Source: Chryseobacterium sp. POL2
GTDB lineage: Bacteria > Bacteroidota > Bacteroidia > Flavobacteriales > Weeksellaceae
Length of the DNA stretch: 64,000 nucleotides
Direction: 5' to 3'
NCBI RefSeq assembly: GCF_011058315.1
Contig: NZ_CP049298.1
Coordinates: forward strand, 744,001-808,000
Part shown: piece after piece, positions 50,246 through 58,407 of the stretch
Numbering within the stretch: the first letter of the stretch is position 1
Layout: every line of letters starts with the position of its first letter
The notes under the pieces: model-generated
Told to the model about the DNA's origin: nothing
Databases searched by the model: none
Seen by the model: only the letters and a program-made list of their open reading frames with translations
Made by a program: the position numbers and the translations under genes

Positions 50246-50728
50246 TCAGTAACTGCATTCGATGTCGTAACCTGCCTTTTTAAAGGCTTTAGCAAGGCGT
50301 TTCATAAATCGGTTTGGATAATGTTCTTTATTGATTTCGGTGGAAAACAAATGCGTTTTGTCTGTTTTTGTTTTCAGAATTTTGCCGTTTTTTTCGTAGT
50401 GGGTTTGGGTTTCGGTAACGTCGTTGTCTAAAGTTTCAAAATAAATGTTGTGATCCCTTCCAATATTGATTATTTTGTTTAATGGAATTTTACTGTAGAT
50501 GCTTATTTTTCCTCCATCGTAACTCTTTATCGTATAACCAAAATGCAAGATATTGTTTTCATCTATCCGAAAGGCTTCTGTAACGGTAAAGTTTTCTCTT
50601 TCTTTCTCATTATAAAAATGCGTCATTTCTTTTTGCAACTGTTTGTTGAGTAGTTGCGCAATTTTGTGGTTTTGTCCTAAGGAGATTTGACTTATCAGCA
50701 ACAAGAAAAGTAACACTATGTTTTTCAT
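50246..50728 (-). CDS. Secreted protein of unknown family
   Basis: A 160-aa protein with signal peptide MKNIVLLFLLLISQISLGQ. The mature domain looks like a small alpha/beta fold (FTVTEAFRIDENNILHFGYT, KISIYSKIPLNKIINIGRDH, FSTEINKEHYPNRFMKRLAK) with one Cys at the end (IECSY). It shares its first residues with the signal peptide of the next gene upstream (MKNIVLLF), which suggests copying of the gene start. Function not recognised. Confidence 0.68.
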   Translation of the reverse strand: MKNIVLLFLLLISQISLGQNHKIAQLLNKQLQKEMTHFYNEKERENFTVTEAFRIDENNILHFGYTIKSYDGGKISIYSKIPLNKIINIGRDHNIYFETLDNDVTETQTHYEKNGKILKTKTDKTHLFSTEINKEHYPNRFMKRLAKAFKKAGYDIECSY

Positions 50729-50764
50729 AAGAGATGTTTTAAAAAAATTCTGAACTTAGATTAT

Positions 50765-51559
50765 TTACAAATCTTTGGCGTGCTTACCGCCGTTTCTAAC
50801 GATAGCTCGGTATAGGTTTTCATAATCTCGAATTTTGTTTTCTGCTGGAGGAGTCAGTCTTTTCTCTTCATCAATCCTACTTTGAACAAAGTCCAAAAGC
50901 GTCATTCCATCTTTTTTATCAACAAAGTTAAAGTCACATTTATAAGCAATTACCAGTTCTGATGCAAAACGATGGTTTGTGCTATCAATCGCAAACTTAG
51001 CGATGTTTAAATCTTCAGAGCGGGACCCGCCGCCGACTTCGCATCTAATATTTTCTTTATGTTTTGCCCACATCTTACGTACTTTTTCACGTCCAACCTC
51101 GGTTGGATCTACTTTAGGAACGGCACATGCCATGTTCCAAAGAGAACGATGATAGGTATATCCAATACCGTCTGGTGCTTCATCTTTTTCATAAAATCGA
51201 ACTGTTCGACAGAGGTTGGCGATTTGGTCTGCCGTCGGTGCTGGGCATTCATCAATTTCCTGTAGTATTTGGGCAAGATAGCCTTGGTCTTTTTGGTTAT
51301 CTACCAACCATGCAGTCAGGCGAAGTGCTTCGTCCCAACTGAGCGACAATACTTTTGTTTCTTCTATAAAATAATAGTCATTCGGTTGTTGGGTAATTCC
51401 ACAGAAAAGCGACCATTCTTTTTGGGTGGTTTCGGTTTTAATAATAGAAGCCATTTCCAGAAAATGTTCTGGCGTTATCAACGGATTAGACTCTTTAGAA
51501 TGGGCGTGTGCAGAATTCCAACCCAATAATAATGCGAATAGTAACACTATGTTTTTCAT
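50765..51559 (-). CDS. Secreted ankyrin-like protein, paralogue of the broken gene 51571-52422
   Basis: A 264-aa protein with signal peptide MKNIVLLFALLLGWNSAHA. The N-terminal part (about 25-125) is helical, and the C-terminal part contains a stretch reading RFASELVIAYKCDFNFVDKK then DGMTLLDFVQSRIDEEKR, which resembles an ankyrin-type repeat (x-D-F-N-x-x-D-x-x-D-G-x-T-x-L-D). Cysteines in DECPAPT, NLCRTV, MACAVP and IRCEVGG are conserved in part in the paralogue. DPTEVGREKVRKMW is the best conserved block. I do not know the family; periplasmic ankyrin-like proteins of this kind often protect against toxins or peroxide, but nothing here shows that. It starts only 11 nt downstream of the broken paralogue. 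Confidence 0.75.
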   Translation of the reverse strand: MKNIVLLFALLLGWNSAHAHSKESNPLITPEHFLEMASIIKTETTQKEWSLFCGITQQPNDYYFIEETKVLSLSWDEALRLTAWLVDNQKDQGYLAQILQEIDECPAPTADQIANLCRTVRFYEKDEAPDGIGYTYHRSLWNMACAVPKVDPTEVGREKVRKMWAKHKENIRCEVGGGSRSEDLNIAKFAIDSTNHRFASELVIAYKCDFNFVDKKDGMTLLDFVQSRIDEEKRLTPPAENKIRDYENLYRAIVRNGGKHAKDL

Positions 51560-51570
51560 AACTCTTTTTT

Positions 51571-52422
51571 CTATTTATAGGTATCTCTTTTCTTTAACCA
51601 GTTTTCAGAATGTTTACCGCCTGCTCTTACAATGGCATCATAAACTGCTTGGTATTCAATTAATCGTGCTTGTGGTTTTGGTATGGTTCTATTAGCCATA
51701 TCAATCCTAACTTTAACAAAATCCAAAACTGTTAATCCATCTTTTTCATCAATAAAATTAAAATCTACTTTATAGGCTATTGCAAGTTCTCTTACAAAAC
51801 GAATCCCCGTAGCATCCACAGCGTGTTTGGCAACACTTAAATCATCAGTATCTCTACCTCCTGTTGCAGGACAACGGATATCTTTTTTGTATTTATTCCA
51901 ATAGCGTTGTACTTTTACTCTGCCAACTTCGGTTGGGTCTATTGTAGGCTTGGCGCCAGCTAATTTTCAAAGTTCATTTTGATAATTGTATCCAATGGAA
52001 GTTTCCGAAGTATCTTGTGCAGATGTCATTAACTCGCTACAAAGTGGCGAGACAGATGCTGAGGTCGGTGCAGGCGCATTGGCAATTTCCTTTAAAATTT
52101 GTTGTAAATAGTTTTGGTCTTTTTGATGTTTAGCCAACCACTGACTTACAAATTCAGCATCTTCCTGAGTCAGGATGATTTTCTCTTTCGGATGCGAAGC
52201 GGTATATTTTTTAGCGTCTGTATTTTTCACAAAATTCCTGGCTTCTGCACCATTAGCTAAGTTCATTATATCATAAAACAGTATCCATTCTTCGTAGGTG
52301 GTTTCGAAACTTGTTTTATGAATGCTTGTATCAATGCGTTTTTGAACTGCAGGTCTTGAGGCTTCTACCATAATAGAAGCCAGTGAACAAAGCAAAATAA
52401 AAAGGAAATTACATTTTTTCAT
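51571..52422 (-). pseudogene. Paralogue of the ankyrin-like protein, interrupted by one in-frame TGA
   Basis: One frame runs through 283 codons with a single TGA at 51969-51967. Before it: signal peptide (MKKCNFLFILLCSLASIMVE) and a helical part ending SIGYNYQNEL. After it: KLAGAKPTIDPTEVGRVKVQ, WNKYKKDIRCPATGGRDTDD, RFVRELAIAYKVDFNFIDEK, DGLTVLDFVKVRIDMANRTI and GGKHSENWLKK. In the intact paralogue the position of the TGA is Trp (SLWNMACA), so TGG has changed to TGA and nothing else is wrong. Without readthrough the product is a 151-aa fragment lacking the ankyrin-like part. TGA is a normal stop elsewhere in this window (28689, 28895), so a different code is not the reason. Confidence 0.8.
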
Positions 52423-52446
52423 AATAATTTATTTTAAGTAAAATGA

Positions 52447-52869
52447 TTAGTCTTGAAACAATGATTCTTTTAAATCTGTATAATCTTTTACTTTTACGAG
52501 TTTTCCTTTTCTATTATAAAAATAGGCTTTGTTACCCTTCACGGCTTGAAATAGTTTGTCATTTGCAAAGTAATTCACCCCATCATATTCTATAGGTACG
52601 ATGATTTTCCCCGATTCGTCTATAACTCCCCAAAATCCTCCCATTAATCCTAGGATTTCACTTTCCGTAGCCCCTACATTTACTTCTGCCCAGCCTTCAT
52701 CGGAAAATTCTTTGGCATCATCATAAACAGGTTTAATAACCATTTTTCCTTTTGCGTTTTCATACCCAAATTTATTTCCCACTTTTTTAATTGTAAGCTC
52801 TTGAGAAAATGCAAAAATTGTTGCTCCAAATAATAGGATTGCCGTAAGCGTTGTTTTTAATGTGATCAT
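52447..52869 (-). CDS. Secreted WG-repeat protein
   Basis: With the start at 52869 the protein has 140 aa: signal peptide MITLKTTLTAILLFGATIFA (cleavage after FSQ) and WG-type beta repeats: KVGNKFGYENAKGKMVIKPV, YDDAKEFSDEGWAEVNVG, GGFWGVIDESGKIIVPIEYD and KGNKAYFYNRKGKLVKVKDY. WG repeats are short beta units found in proteins of unclear role in many Bacteroidota, often in polymorphic toxin and immunity regions. A longer frame to 53016 overlaps the upstream gene and has no signal peptide. The start lies 7 nt after the upstream gene's stop codon. Confidence 0.82.
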   Translation of the reverse strand: MITLKTTLTAILLFGATIFAFSQELTIKKVGNKFGYENAKGKMVIKPVYDDAKEFSDEGWAEVNVGATESEILGLMGGFWGVIDESGKIIVPIEYDGVNYFANDKLFQAVKGNKAYFYNRKGKLVKVKDYTDLKESLFQD

Positions 52870-52876
52870 GATTATA

Positions 52877-53431
52877 TTAATAATTTGTAGTTTTAACCTC
52901 TCCGTTGATGTTGTATAGCTTCCACACTCCAACTTTTTTACTGTTATTGTATTCCCCCGTTTCAACAAGTCTTCCTTTTTCAGCATATCTTTTATAAATA
53001 CCATGGAGGTTTCCATTTAAAAAGTTTTCTTCAATACGTAGTTCCCCTTCAAAACTATACGTTTTTCGTACCCCAGAAAGCTGTCCTTTGGAATCAAAAT
53101 TTTGGATCATTTGCGTTTTTCCGTTCTGGAAAATATATTTAGATTCACTGATTGCAATTCCATTTTTATAATTCCATAGTTCTGATATCCCGCCTTCTGG
53201 ATGATAACTTTTCCATTCGCCATCTTTTAGCCCCTTGCTATATTTTCCAATTTCCCAAATATTACCATTGGAATGGTATTTTTTCCATTCGCCTTCCTTT
53301 AGTTTGTTAACCAAATTACCTTCTTCAAATTTTTTCTCGCTTTGTCCGTAGTAATATATCGTGTTTTGAGAAAAGGAATAGATGCTAAATAGCAATAACA
53401 TTGCTGCAATTCTTGTTTTTAACTTGTTCAT
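52877..53431 (-). CDS. YwqK family antitoxin-like protein (MORN repeats), secreted
   Basis: A 184-aa protein with signal peptide MNKLKTRIAAMLLLFSIYSF (cleavage after SQ) and MORN-type repeats: GNLVNKLKEGEWKKYHSNGN, GKYSKGLKDGEWKSYHPEGG, ENFLNGNLHGIYKRYAEKGR and GEYNNSKKVGVWKLYNINGE. Bacillus YwqK, with the same repeats, is the antitoxin of the YwqJ toxin, hence the family name; in Bacteroidota the assignment is loose. It is followed after 7 nt by the WG-repeat gene, so both are probably one unit. If they are immunity proteins, the matching toxin is not in this window. Confidence 0.85.
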   Translation of the reverse strand: MNKLKTRIAAMLLLFSIYSFSQNTIYYYGQSEKKFEEGNLVNKLKEGEWKKYHSNGNIWEIGKYSKGLKDGEWKSYHPEGGISELWNYKNGIAISESKYIFQNGKTQMIQNFDSKGQLSGVRKTYSFEGELRIEENFLNGNLHGIYKRYAEKGRLVETGEYNNSKKVGVWKLYNINGEVKTTNY

Positions 53432-53459
53432 GATACTTATTTTTTTTGCTTAGAATTTT

Positions 53460-53873
53460 TTAGTTTTTTTCAAAAGTGCCCGATTCTAAATAATGGACAA
53501 TTTCGTTTACTGGCGTATTAAAATAGCCGGCTTTTTCTTCGTCGTATAGGTTTTTCCAATGCACAAAACCAAACTCGTAATCGGGCAATTCGCAGCGATC
53601 GTCCTTGAGTTGTGTGGTACTGTTTCGCAAAGCGGCTTCGGCAATAGGGATGTGCAATATTTCTTTTAATCCGTCAGGGTGTTGCGGATTTTGAATATTG
53701 ACATTGAGTATCGCAATATGAATAATGCAGCCCACTCCTGTATAATATTCTATTTTGGTTATTTTTATGGTAGAAGCTTCCTCGCCTAGGCGCGTATGGT
53801 AATGCCACTCTTGCGCTACTTGGTAGGCGGGTGGCGGTGTTTCTTTTTTGTTGAATAAATTGAATAGACTCAT
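53460..53873 (-). CDS. Cytoplasmic protein of unknown family
   Basis: With the start at 53873 the protein has 137 aa and begins MSLFNLFNKKETPPPAYQVA; the longer frame to 53936 runs into a terminator hairpin and has no reason to be used. No signal peptide. Visible stretches: EWHYHTRLGEEASTIKITKI, YYTGVGCIIHIAILNVNIQN, and FGFVHWKNLYDEEKAGYFNT. It resembles small uncharacterised proteins of Bacteroidota annotated as hypothetical, sometimes next to effector and immunity genes. It is located between the YwqK-like gene and a secreted protein, all on the minus strand. Confidence 0.7.
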   Translation of the reverse strand: MSLFNLFNKKETPPPAYQVAQEWHYHTRLGEEASTIKITKIEYYTGVGCIIHIAILNVNIQNPQHPDGLKEILHIPIAEAALRNSTTQLKDDRCELPDYEFGFVHWKNLYDEEKAGYFNTPVNEIVHYLESGTFEKN

Positions 53874-53885
53874 AGTTTTTATATA

Positions 53886-53918
53886 AACCCAAACGGAATT
53901 TTGAACTCCGTTTGGGTT
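53886..53918 (-). terminator. Hairpin terminator after the secreted protein 53933-54373
   Basis: AACCCAAACGGA (53886-53897) pairs exactly with TCCGTTTGGGTT (53907-53918). The T run on the minus strand is imperfect (TTTATATAAAAA), so termination may be partial. Confidence 0.75.
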
Positions 53919-53932
53919 AGTTTTAGAATATT

Positions 53933-54373
53933 TCAATTTTCGATTACAGCATAATAAAATGAAGACATCATTCCATAATATTTAATTTCTATAATTTTAC
54001 GAAACTTTGCACTGTACTGTTTTTCAGGAATCATTAATGTAACATATGATATTGTCCTTAGTAATTCCAATGGATCTTGCGTTTTTTTTTCAAGTCTTAT
54101 ATGGTATTTCGTAAACTTCACCCCTTTGCCTTCGCCATAAACATCTTCATCTTCCTGATTTTTTTCTATTTCGTATTTTTCTATTTTGTAGTCTACTTTT
54201 TTTTCATTTTCAAATTTAATTTTTAATGTTTTAGCTTTAAGGTCAATAGTATAGATATCTGATATCTTTTCTCCATCTTCCAAGTCCATAGTGGTTTTAT
54301 ACTCCATTTTTTGTGCAAAGCTTGTAATGCTAAATAGCAATATAATTGCAGTGATGATTGTTTTTGTTTTCAT
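53933..54373 (-). CDS. Secreted protein of unknown family
   Basis: A 146-aa protein: signal peptide MKTKTIITAIILLFSITSFA (cleavage after AQ) and a mature beta-rich part (MEYKTTMDLEDGEKISDIYT, KTLKIKFENEKKVDYKIEKY, KFTKYHIRLEKKTQDPLELL, RKIIEIKYYGMMSSFYYAVI). No cysteines and no recognised domain. It heads the minus-strand series of small proteins 54373-49834. Upstream lies a dispersed hairpin repeat and about 230 nt without features. Confidence 0.7.
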   Translation of the reverse strand: MKTKTIITAIILLFSITSFAQKMEYKTTMDLEDGEKISDIYTIDLKAKTLKIKFENEKKVDYKIEKYEIEKNQEDEDVYGEGKGVKFTKYHIRLEKKTQDPLELLRTISYVTLMIPEKQYSAKFRKIIEIKYYGMMSSFYYAVIEN

Positions 54374-54408
54374 AATTTAATTAGTTTAAAATTTTGTTTT
54401 TTGTATAA

Positions 54409-54441
54409 AACCTTGTCAGGGTTCGGAATCCTGACAAGGTT
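54409..54441. repeat. 15-bp-stem hairpin, CCTTGTyAGGG family, copy 2
   Basis: AACCTTGTCAGGGTT pairs with AATCCTGACAAGGTT (one G-T pair) around CGG. It belongs to the same sequence family as the hairpin at 24674-24704 (CCTTGTTAGGG...CCCTAACAAGG). It lies at the 5' end of the minus-strand gene series. The rest of the gap 54374-54677 shows no gene or other structure. Confidence 0.85.
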
Positions 54442-54677
54442 AGATTTTTCTGTCTTAAGCCCCAGTCTTGGGGTTCTAGATAGAAGTATTGGAGTTTTTT
54501 ACTGCTATTTTTCTCTCTTTTACCGAAAATTTGGAGCTTTTAAGTCCAAAATTGCGGTTGGTGAAGCTTATTTTTTCGGTTGTTAACCTCAGTTTTTAGG
54601 TTTTTTAGTTGAAAATTAGGCTCATCAAACGCCAAAACTTCTATTTTTTAATTCATCATTTGTGTTTAGGGGTTCAT

Positions 54678-55175
54678 TTATGGGGTCTCCGACCCATCGG
54701 TTGGGGTTTCAGACGGCTTTTTTGGGGTTCGACTAAAAAACTGTTTCAGGTCGTTTTGTTTGGTTTCATAACCTGGCGTACTGGTACCTGCCATGTAATT
54801 GGTGTAGGCATAGTCAATGAGTGCTTCCTGATAATTGTCGTAATCGTATAGGGTTTTGGCATTTTTCAGTCGGGTAAGCAGATTTTCTAATCGGCCCGTA
54901 AGGTTTTCCATGAGCATACGGCTGTTGTAGTCGTTTTCAAACTCGGTCCAATCAACTTGTGCGTTTTGCAATTGCGGCTGATTTTTGTGGTAATCGTAAA
55001 TTTTGTTAACAAAGAGTTTGTTTTGTTCATTTACGCTTCCATAGCGTTGGCGGTCTTCGCTAGTCAGGTTGATGTTGATTCCTGCTAATGCGTTTTCTAA
55101 CTGTGTTAAAGCGTCTAATGCTTCTGTAGTTTCTGTAGTGCCAAGGTGCACATTGTTGAGATTGGATAATGGCAT
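54678..55175 (-). CDS. All-helical protein of unknown family, common in Chryseobacterium-type genomes
   Basis: A 165-aa protein without signal peptide, beginning MPLSNLNNVHLGTTETTEAL. The rest is helical: LTQLENALAGININLTSEDR, QRYGSVNEQNKLFVNKIYDY, NLTGRLENLLTRLKNAKTLY, YDNYQEALIDYAYTNYMAGT; the tail is Pro/Thr-rich (TPKKPSETPTDGSETP). I recall proteins with the same start and the RYGSVNEQNKL block in several copies in Chryseobacterium genomes, function unknown. It is divergent from the PAS-LuxR regulator, with an inverted repeat in the shared gap, so that regulator may control it. Confidence 0.75.
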   Translation of the reverse strand: MPLSNLNNVHLGTTETTEALDALTQLENALAGININLTSEDRQRYGSVNEQNKLFVNKIYDYHKNQPQLQNAQVDWTEFENDYNSRMLMENLTGRLENLLTRLKNAKTLYDYDNYQEALIDYAYTNYMAGTSTPGYETKQNDLKQFFSRTPKKPSETPTDGSETP

Positions 55176-55234
55176 AATAAATTTTTTTTTATGTTAATGT
55201 TTTTATCAAAAATAAATTTAATATATTCACAAAA

Positions 55235-55256
55235 AAATAGCTACATCTAGCTATTT
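55235..55256. promoter_or_regulatory. Inverted repeat in the divergent gap before the PAS-LuxR gene
   Basis: AAATAGCTA and TAGCTATTT are perfect 9-bp arms around CATC. The site lies 26 nt before the regulator ATG and 60 nt before the divergent gene, a position suited to an operator; no T run supports termination. Confidence 0.6.
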
Positions 55257-55281
55257 ACAAGTTATAAACCATTTGTTTTTG

Positions 55282-56037
55282 ATGGATAAGATAGAGAAAC
55301 TACGAAATATTTGGGAAAACATTCCAAAATCAATAATTGAACAAATAGATCTTTCGCAGAAGGAAATCATCAATCGGTATATGGATGTGTTTCATTTTGG
55401 CGATTATTTTTATGTGATTTTTAATACCCGTACTGCCCAAATGGAATACGTGCATCCCAATGTAGAAAAGGTGTTGGGTTATGCGCCACAGGATTTTGAG
55501 TTGGCAACGGTTTTAGAAAGCATTCATCCAGATGATTTACCGTATTATTATCATTATGAACAAAGTGCTGTTCGTTTTTTTAGTAATCTTACGCCTGATC
55601 TGTTTTTTAAGTATAAATTTTCTTATGATTATCGTTTAAAACTAAAAGATGATAGCTACAAAAGGCTGTTGCAACAGGTAGTTCCTATTTATTTTTTTCC
55701 TGAAGGTGGTGCCCGTACTTTGGCTATTTTTACAGATTTATCACACCTAAAACTTACGGGTATTCCCAAACTATCATTTATGGGTATGCATGGGGCACCG
55801 TCTTTCTACAATGTGCATCTGGAAGAGGATTTTAAAATGATGGAGTCGCTTTTCTCGAAAAAGGAATTGGAGATTTTACAGCATATGATTCAGGGTAAAA
55901 AAAGTGAGGAAATAGCGGATCTGCTGGCACGGAGTATTCACACCGTTCGCAATCACCGCAAAAATATTCTTCAAAAATCGGGTTGCAACAACGTGCACGA
56001 GTTATTGGTAAAATCAGTAAGAGAAGCTTGGGTATAA
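55282..56037 (+). CDS. PAS-LuxR transcriptional regulator
   Basis: A 251-aa protein starting at the ATG at 55282. The N-terminal half holds a PAS fold (about 35-160: FYVIFNTRTAQMEYVHPNVE, VLGYAPQDFELATVLESIHP, DDLPYYYHYEQSAV), and the C-terminal ~65 residues are a LuxR/GerE-type HTH: FSKKELEILQHMIQGKKSEE, IADLLARSIHTVRNHRKNIL, QKSGCNNVHELLVKSV. There is no receiver domain, so the input is a ligand or redox signal sensed by PAS, not phosphorylation. Such PAS-LuxR proteins are frequent in Flavobacteriia. A perfect inverted repeat lies just upstream, possibly its own operator. Confidence 0.9.
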   Translation: MDKIEKLRNIWENIPKSIIEQIDLSQKEIINRYMDVFHFGDYFYVIFNTRTAQMEYVHPNVEKVLGYAPQDFELATVLESIHPDDLPYYYHYEQSAVRFFSNLTPDLFFKYKFSYDYRLKLKDDSYKRLLQQVVPIYFFPEGGARTLAIFTDLSHLKLTGIPKLSFMGMHGAPSFYNVHLEEDFKMMESLFSKKELEILQHMIQGKKSEEIADLLARSIHTVRNHRKNILQKSGCNNVHELLVKSVREAWV

Positions 56038-56040
56038 CAA

Positions 56041-56075
56041 AAAAAAGAATGCACTTTCGTACATTCTTCTCTATT
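56041..56075 (+). terminator. Terminator of the PAS-LuxR gene
   Basis: AAGAATG-C-AC pairs with GT-A-CATTCTT (one mismatch) around TTTC, followed by a T-rich tract. Confidence 0.7.
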
Positions 56076-56089
56076 TTAAAAAATTCGAT

Positions 56090-58240
56090 TTATTTTCCGC
56101 CACCCTGATTTTTTTCTGCATCGGTTTTGGTATTTTCTTTTACTTTTTGGTTTCCAAAGCGTTTGGTAATGGTAAAAGCAGCGCCGTACCAATCGGAATT
56201 ATTTACATTTCTTATTGTTCCCACTTGGCTATAACTTGTTCTGTCAAAAACAGGTCTCAAGAAAATATTATTAAGTTGCAAAGAGGTTTCAATGCCATTA
56301 TTTGGAAATATTTTGGTGATAGAAATATTATGGAAAACATTGAGATTATTACCAATAGAATTACCATTATTGTGTTGATAAGCACCTACCCAACCCGAAA
56401 CATTAATGTTTTTATTGAACAAATTGGTGTACGAAAAGTTAGAACTAGCCGTAAAACTCGTTAAGTAACTTTTCATATCCAGGTTATTTCTTTTATTGAA
56501 ATCGCTATTGTCGGAGTAGTTCACTCCTACCGTTAAGTTGACGTTCAACTTATTTTTGAAAAAGGTTTGATTGGTATTTAAACTAAAGTTATAACGCTTA
56601 GATTTTCCGTCAAAATTATTTTCAAAAATCACAAGCTTTTCTCCGTCACGGTAATAATCTGTCCAATAATCTTGATCGGTAAAATAATACGATGCAGAAA
56701 GAAAATACTTTTTGTAAACACCAACCTTAAAGGTGAATCTATGATTAGGATTGGGATTTAAATACATATTTCCACGGCTGTAAGTTCCATCATTATTTGG
56801 CAACTCAAACGGATTAAATTCCGAATACCAAGGCCTCCATAAATTGTAATTATAGGAAGTAGAAATATTGAAATTAGGTGTAAAAGTATATTTCAAAAGG
56901 GCATTAGGTAAAAAAGTTCCATAAGAGTCTTTCCTTTCTAAATGATCTGTTTCCTGAAGAATTTTGTAGGTAATATATTCATACCTCAAACCTACTCTAA
57001 CATCTAATTTTTCAAAAAATTTAGTACTATAATTGGCGTAAACTGAATTTAGATTATCTGTATATTTAAATCTGTTGTGCAAATTAGTAGGTTGATTATT
57101 TTGATCTAAAAACCCGTAATAATCACTTGGTATAACATTGTTATTAAAATTGAATTTTGCACCCACCTCAAAGCTGCTACCCACACTGTCTAAAGGCTGA
57201 GAATAATCTAACTTTAAATAATAATTTCTAGTCTCGTTGTTTTCAAAAATTTTGGTATTGGTGGACATTGGTGCAATTAACTGAGTCTTATCAAAAGTTC
57301 TATCCGTCTGTTGCCCATTGTAATTTACCCCTAAATTAACATCCAAGATTTTGTTTTTAACCTTATCATAATATTTGTAAAATAAATTTGAACTTAAAAC
57401 TCGGTATTTCCAATTTTGATTCTGATCCAAATGATAATTATTGTACAGAACATCATTGACTGTTTTGACAGCATCCGAGGCGTTTTCAGATTTACTCTTA
57501 TTCTGATACAATTCTACAATAACTCCAATGTTATTTTTATCATTTAATTCTAATTCAGACGTAGATGAAACCGATGGAGATTTACCTCTCCACATGCCAT
57601 TTTGGTGAATTTCTGTGTATGAATTATCTTTATATTCTTTAATTTCATTTAAAGAAGACGAAACATTTGTATTGTCATTATAACTTCCTACCAAAGTTTG
57701 TGTAAAGTTCTTTTTGTGATAATTCACATTAAGATTCGAATATTGATTGTTCTTTCTATTCTGTGTATTCGTCATAGAAACGCTTCCTTTTATACCTTCG
57801 TCGTCACGTTTTTTAAGAACAATATTAATCACCTGTCCGGTTGTTTCGTATCTTGAAGACGGATTGGTAATGACTTCTATTTTCATCAAATTATCGGCTG
57901 GAATAGATTTTAAATATTCCTTCAACTCTTTTCCTGTGAAAACAGATTTTCTATCGTTAATATAAACCGTTACACTTTCTCCTTCAGATTTTATAACGTC
58001 ATCGCTATCTATACTTACCAAAGGCGTCATTCTTAAAACCTCCCAAGTGGTATTTCCTGCAAGAATGGAACTTTCGGCAACATTGAAAACGGTTCGGTCC
58101 ACTTTAGTTTCTACTGTTGGCTTTTTAGCAACAATTTTTACTTCTTCAATGGAGCTTGATTTTATGGTATCTTGAACGGTGGTTTGAGCCATAAAAAAAG
58201 TACTACAAACTAATCCCGCACTTGCCAAAAATAATTTCAT
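56090..58240 (-). CDS. TonB-dependent-receptor-like outer membrane beta-barrel family protein
   Basis: A 716-aa outer-membrane protein. After the signal peptide (MKLFLASAGLVCSTFFMAQ) comes a plug-like domain (about 30-150: SSIEEVKIVAKKPTVETKVD, VLRMTPLVSIDSDDVIKSEG, VYINDRKSVFTGKELKEYLK, MKIEVITNPSSRYETTGQVI), then a large 'outer membrane protein beta-barrel family' domain with strands such as FEVGAKFNFNNNVIPS, LDVRVGLRYEYITYK and NISTSYNYNLWRPWYSEFNP. A short hydrophilic tail (KVKENTKTDAEKNQGGGK) ends the chain instead of an aromatic residue. The carboxypeptidase-like N-terminal extension seen in many relatives is missing. The substrate is unknown; siderophore or peptide uptake is possible. 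Confidence 0.88.
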   Translation of the reverse strand: MKLFLASAGLVCSTFFMAQTTVQDTIKSSSIEEVKIVAKKPTVETKVDRTVFNVAESSILAGNTTWEVLRMTPLVSIDSDDVIKSEGESVTVYINDRKSVFTGKELKEYLKSIPADNLMKIEVITNPSSRYETTGQVINIVLKKRDDEGIKGSVSMTNTQNRKNNQYSNLNVNYHKKNFTQTLVGSYNDNTNVSSSLNEIKEYKDNSYTEIHQNGMWRGKSPSVSSTSELELNDKNNIGVIVELYQNKSKSENASDAVKTVNDVLYNNYHLDQNQNWKYRVLSSNLFYKYYDKVKNKILDVNLGVNYNGQQTDRTFDKTQLIAPMSTNTKIFENNETRNYYLKLDYSQPLDSVGSSFEVGAKFNFNNNVIPSDYYGFLDQNNQPTNLHNRFKYTDNLNSVYANYSTKFFEKLDVRVGLRYEYITYKILQETDHLERKDSYGTFLPNALLKYTFTPNFNISTSYNYNLWRPWYSEFNPFELPNNDGTYSRGNMYLNPNPNHRFTFKVGVYKKYFLSASYYFTDQDYWTDYYRDGEKLVIFENNFDGKSKRYNFSLNTNQTFFKNKLNVNLTVGVNYSDNSDFNKRNNLDMKSYLTSFTASSNFSYTNLFNKNINVSGWVGAYQHNNGNSIGNNLNVFHNISITKIFPNNGIETSLQLNNIFLRPVFDRTSYSQVGTIRNVNNSDWYGAAFTITKRFGNQKVKENTKTDAEKNQGGGK

Positions 58241-58356
58241 GTGTTGTTTTTAATATAAGACAAACAAGTATATCATTATGTTACATCAAAATTAAAATTC
58301 GTCACTAAATATTTCGTTATATACTGATTATCATCTCATTAATTTTAGCTGAAAAC

Positions 58357-58386
58357 AAAAAAAGGAGCACATTTCTGTACTCCTTT
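58357..58386 (-). terminator. Terminator of mdh
   Basis: AAAGGAG-C-ACA pairs with TGT-A-CTCCTTT; on the minus strand a T run follows (A run 58357-58363). It is 22 nt past the mdh stop. Confidence 0.8.
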
Positions 58387-58407
58387 ATTATATTTAAGCA
58401 AACTTAA

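Noticed and set aside
51571..52422. TGA read as Trp (alternative code) or selenocysteine
   Set aside because: Other genes here end in TGA (28689, 28895), the paralogue has Trp and no SECIS-like element or selenocysteine context is seen; a point mutation is simpler.
52877..53431. A working toxin-antitoxin pair with YwqK-like protein as antitoxin
   Set aside because: The protein has a signal peptide and no toxin gene is adjacent; the family name alone does not support the function.
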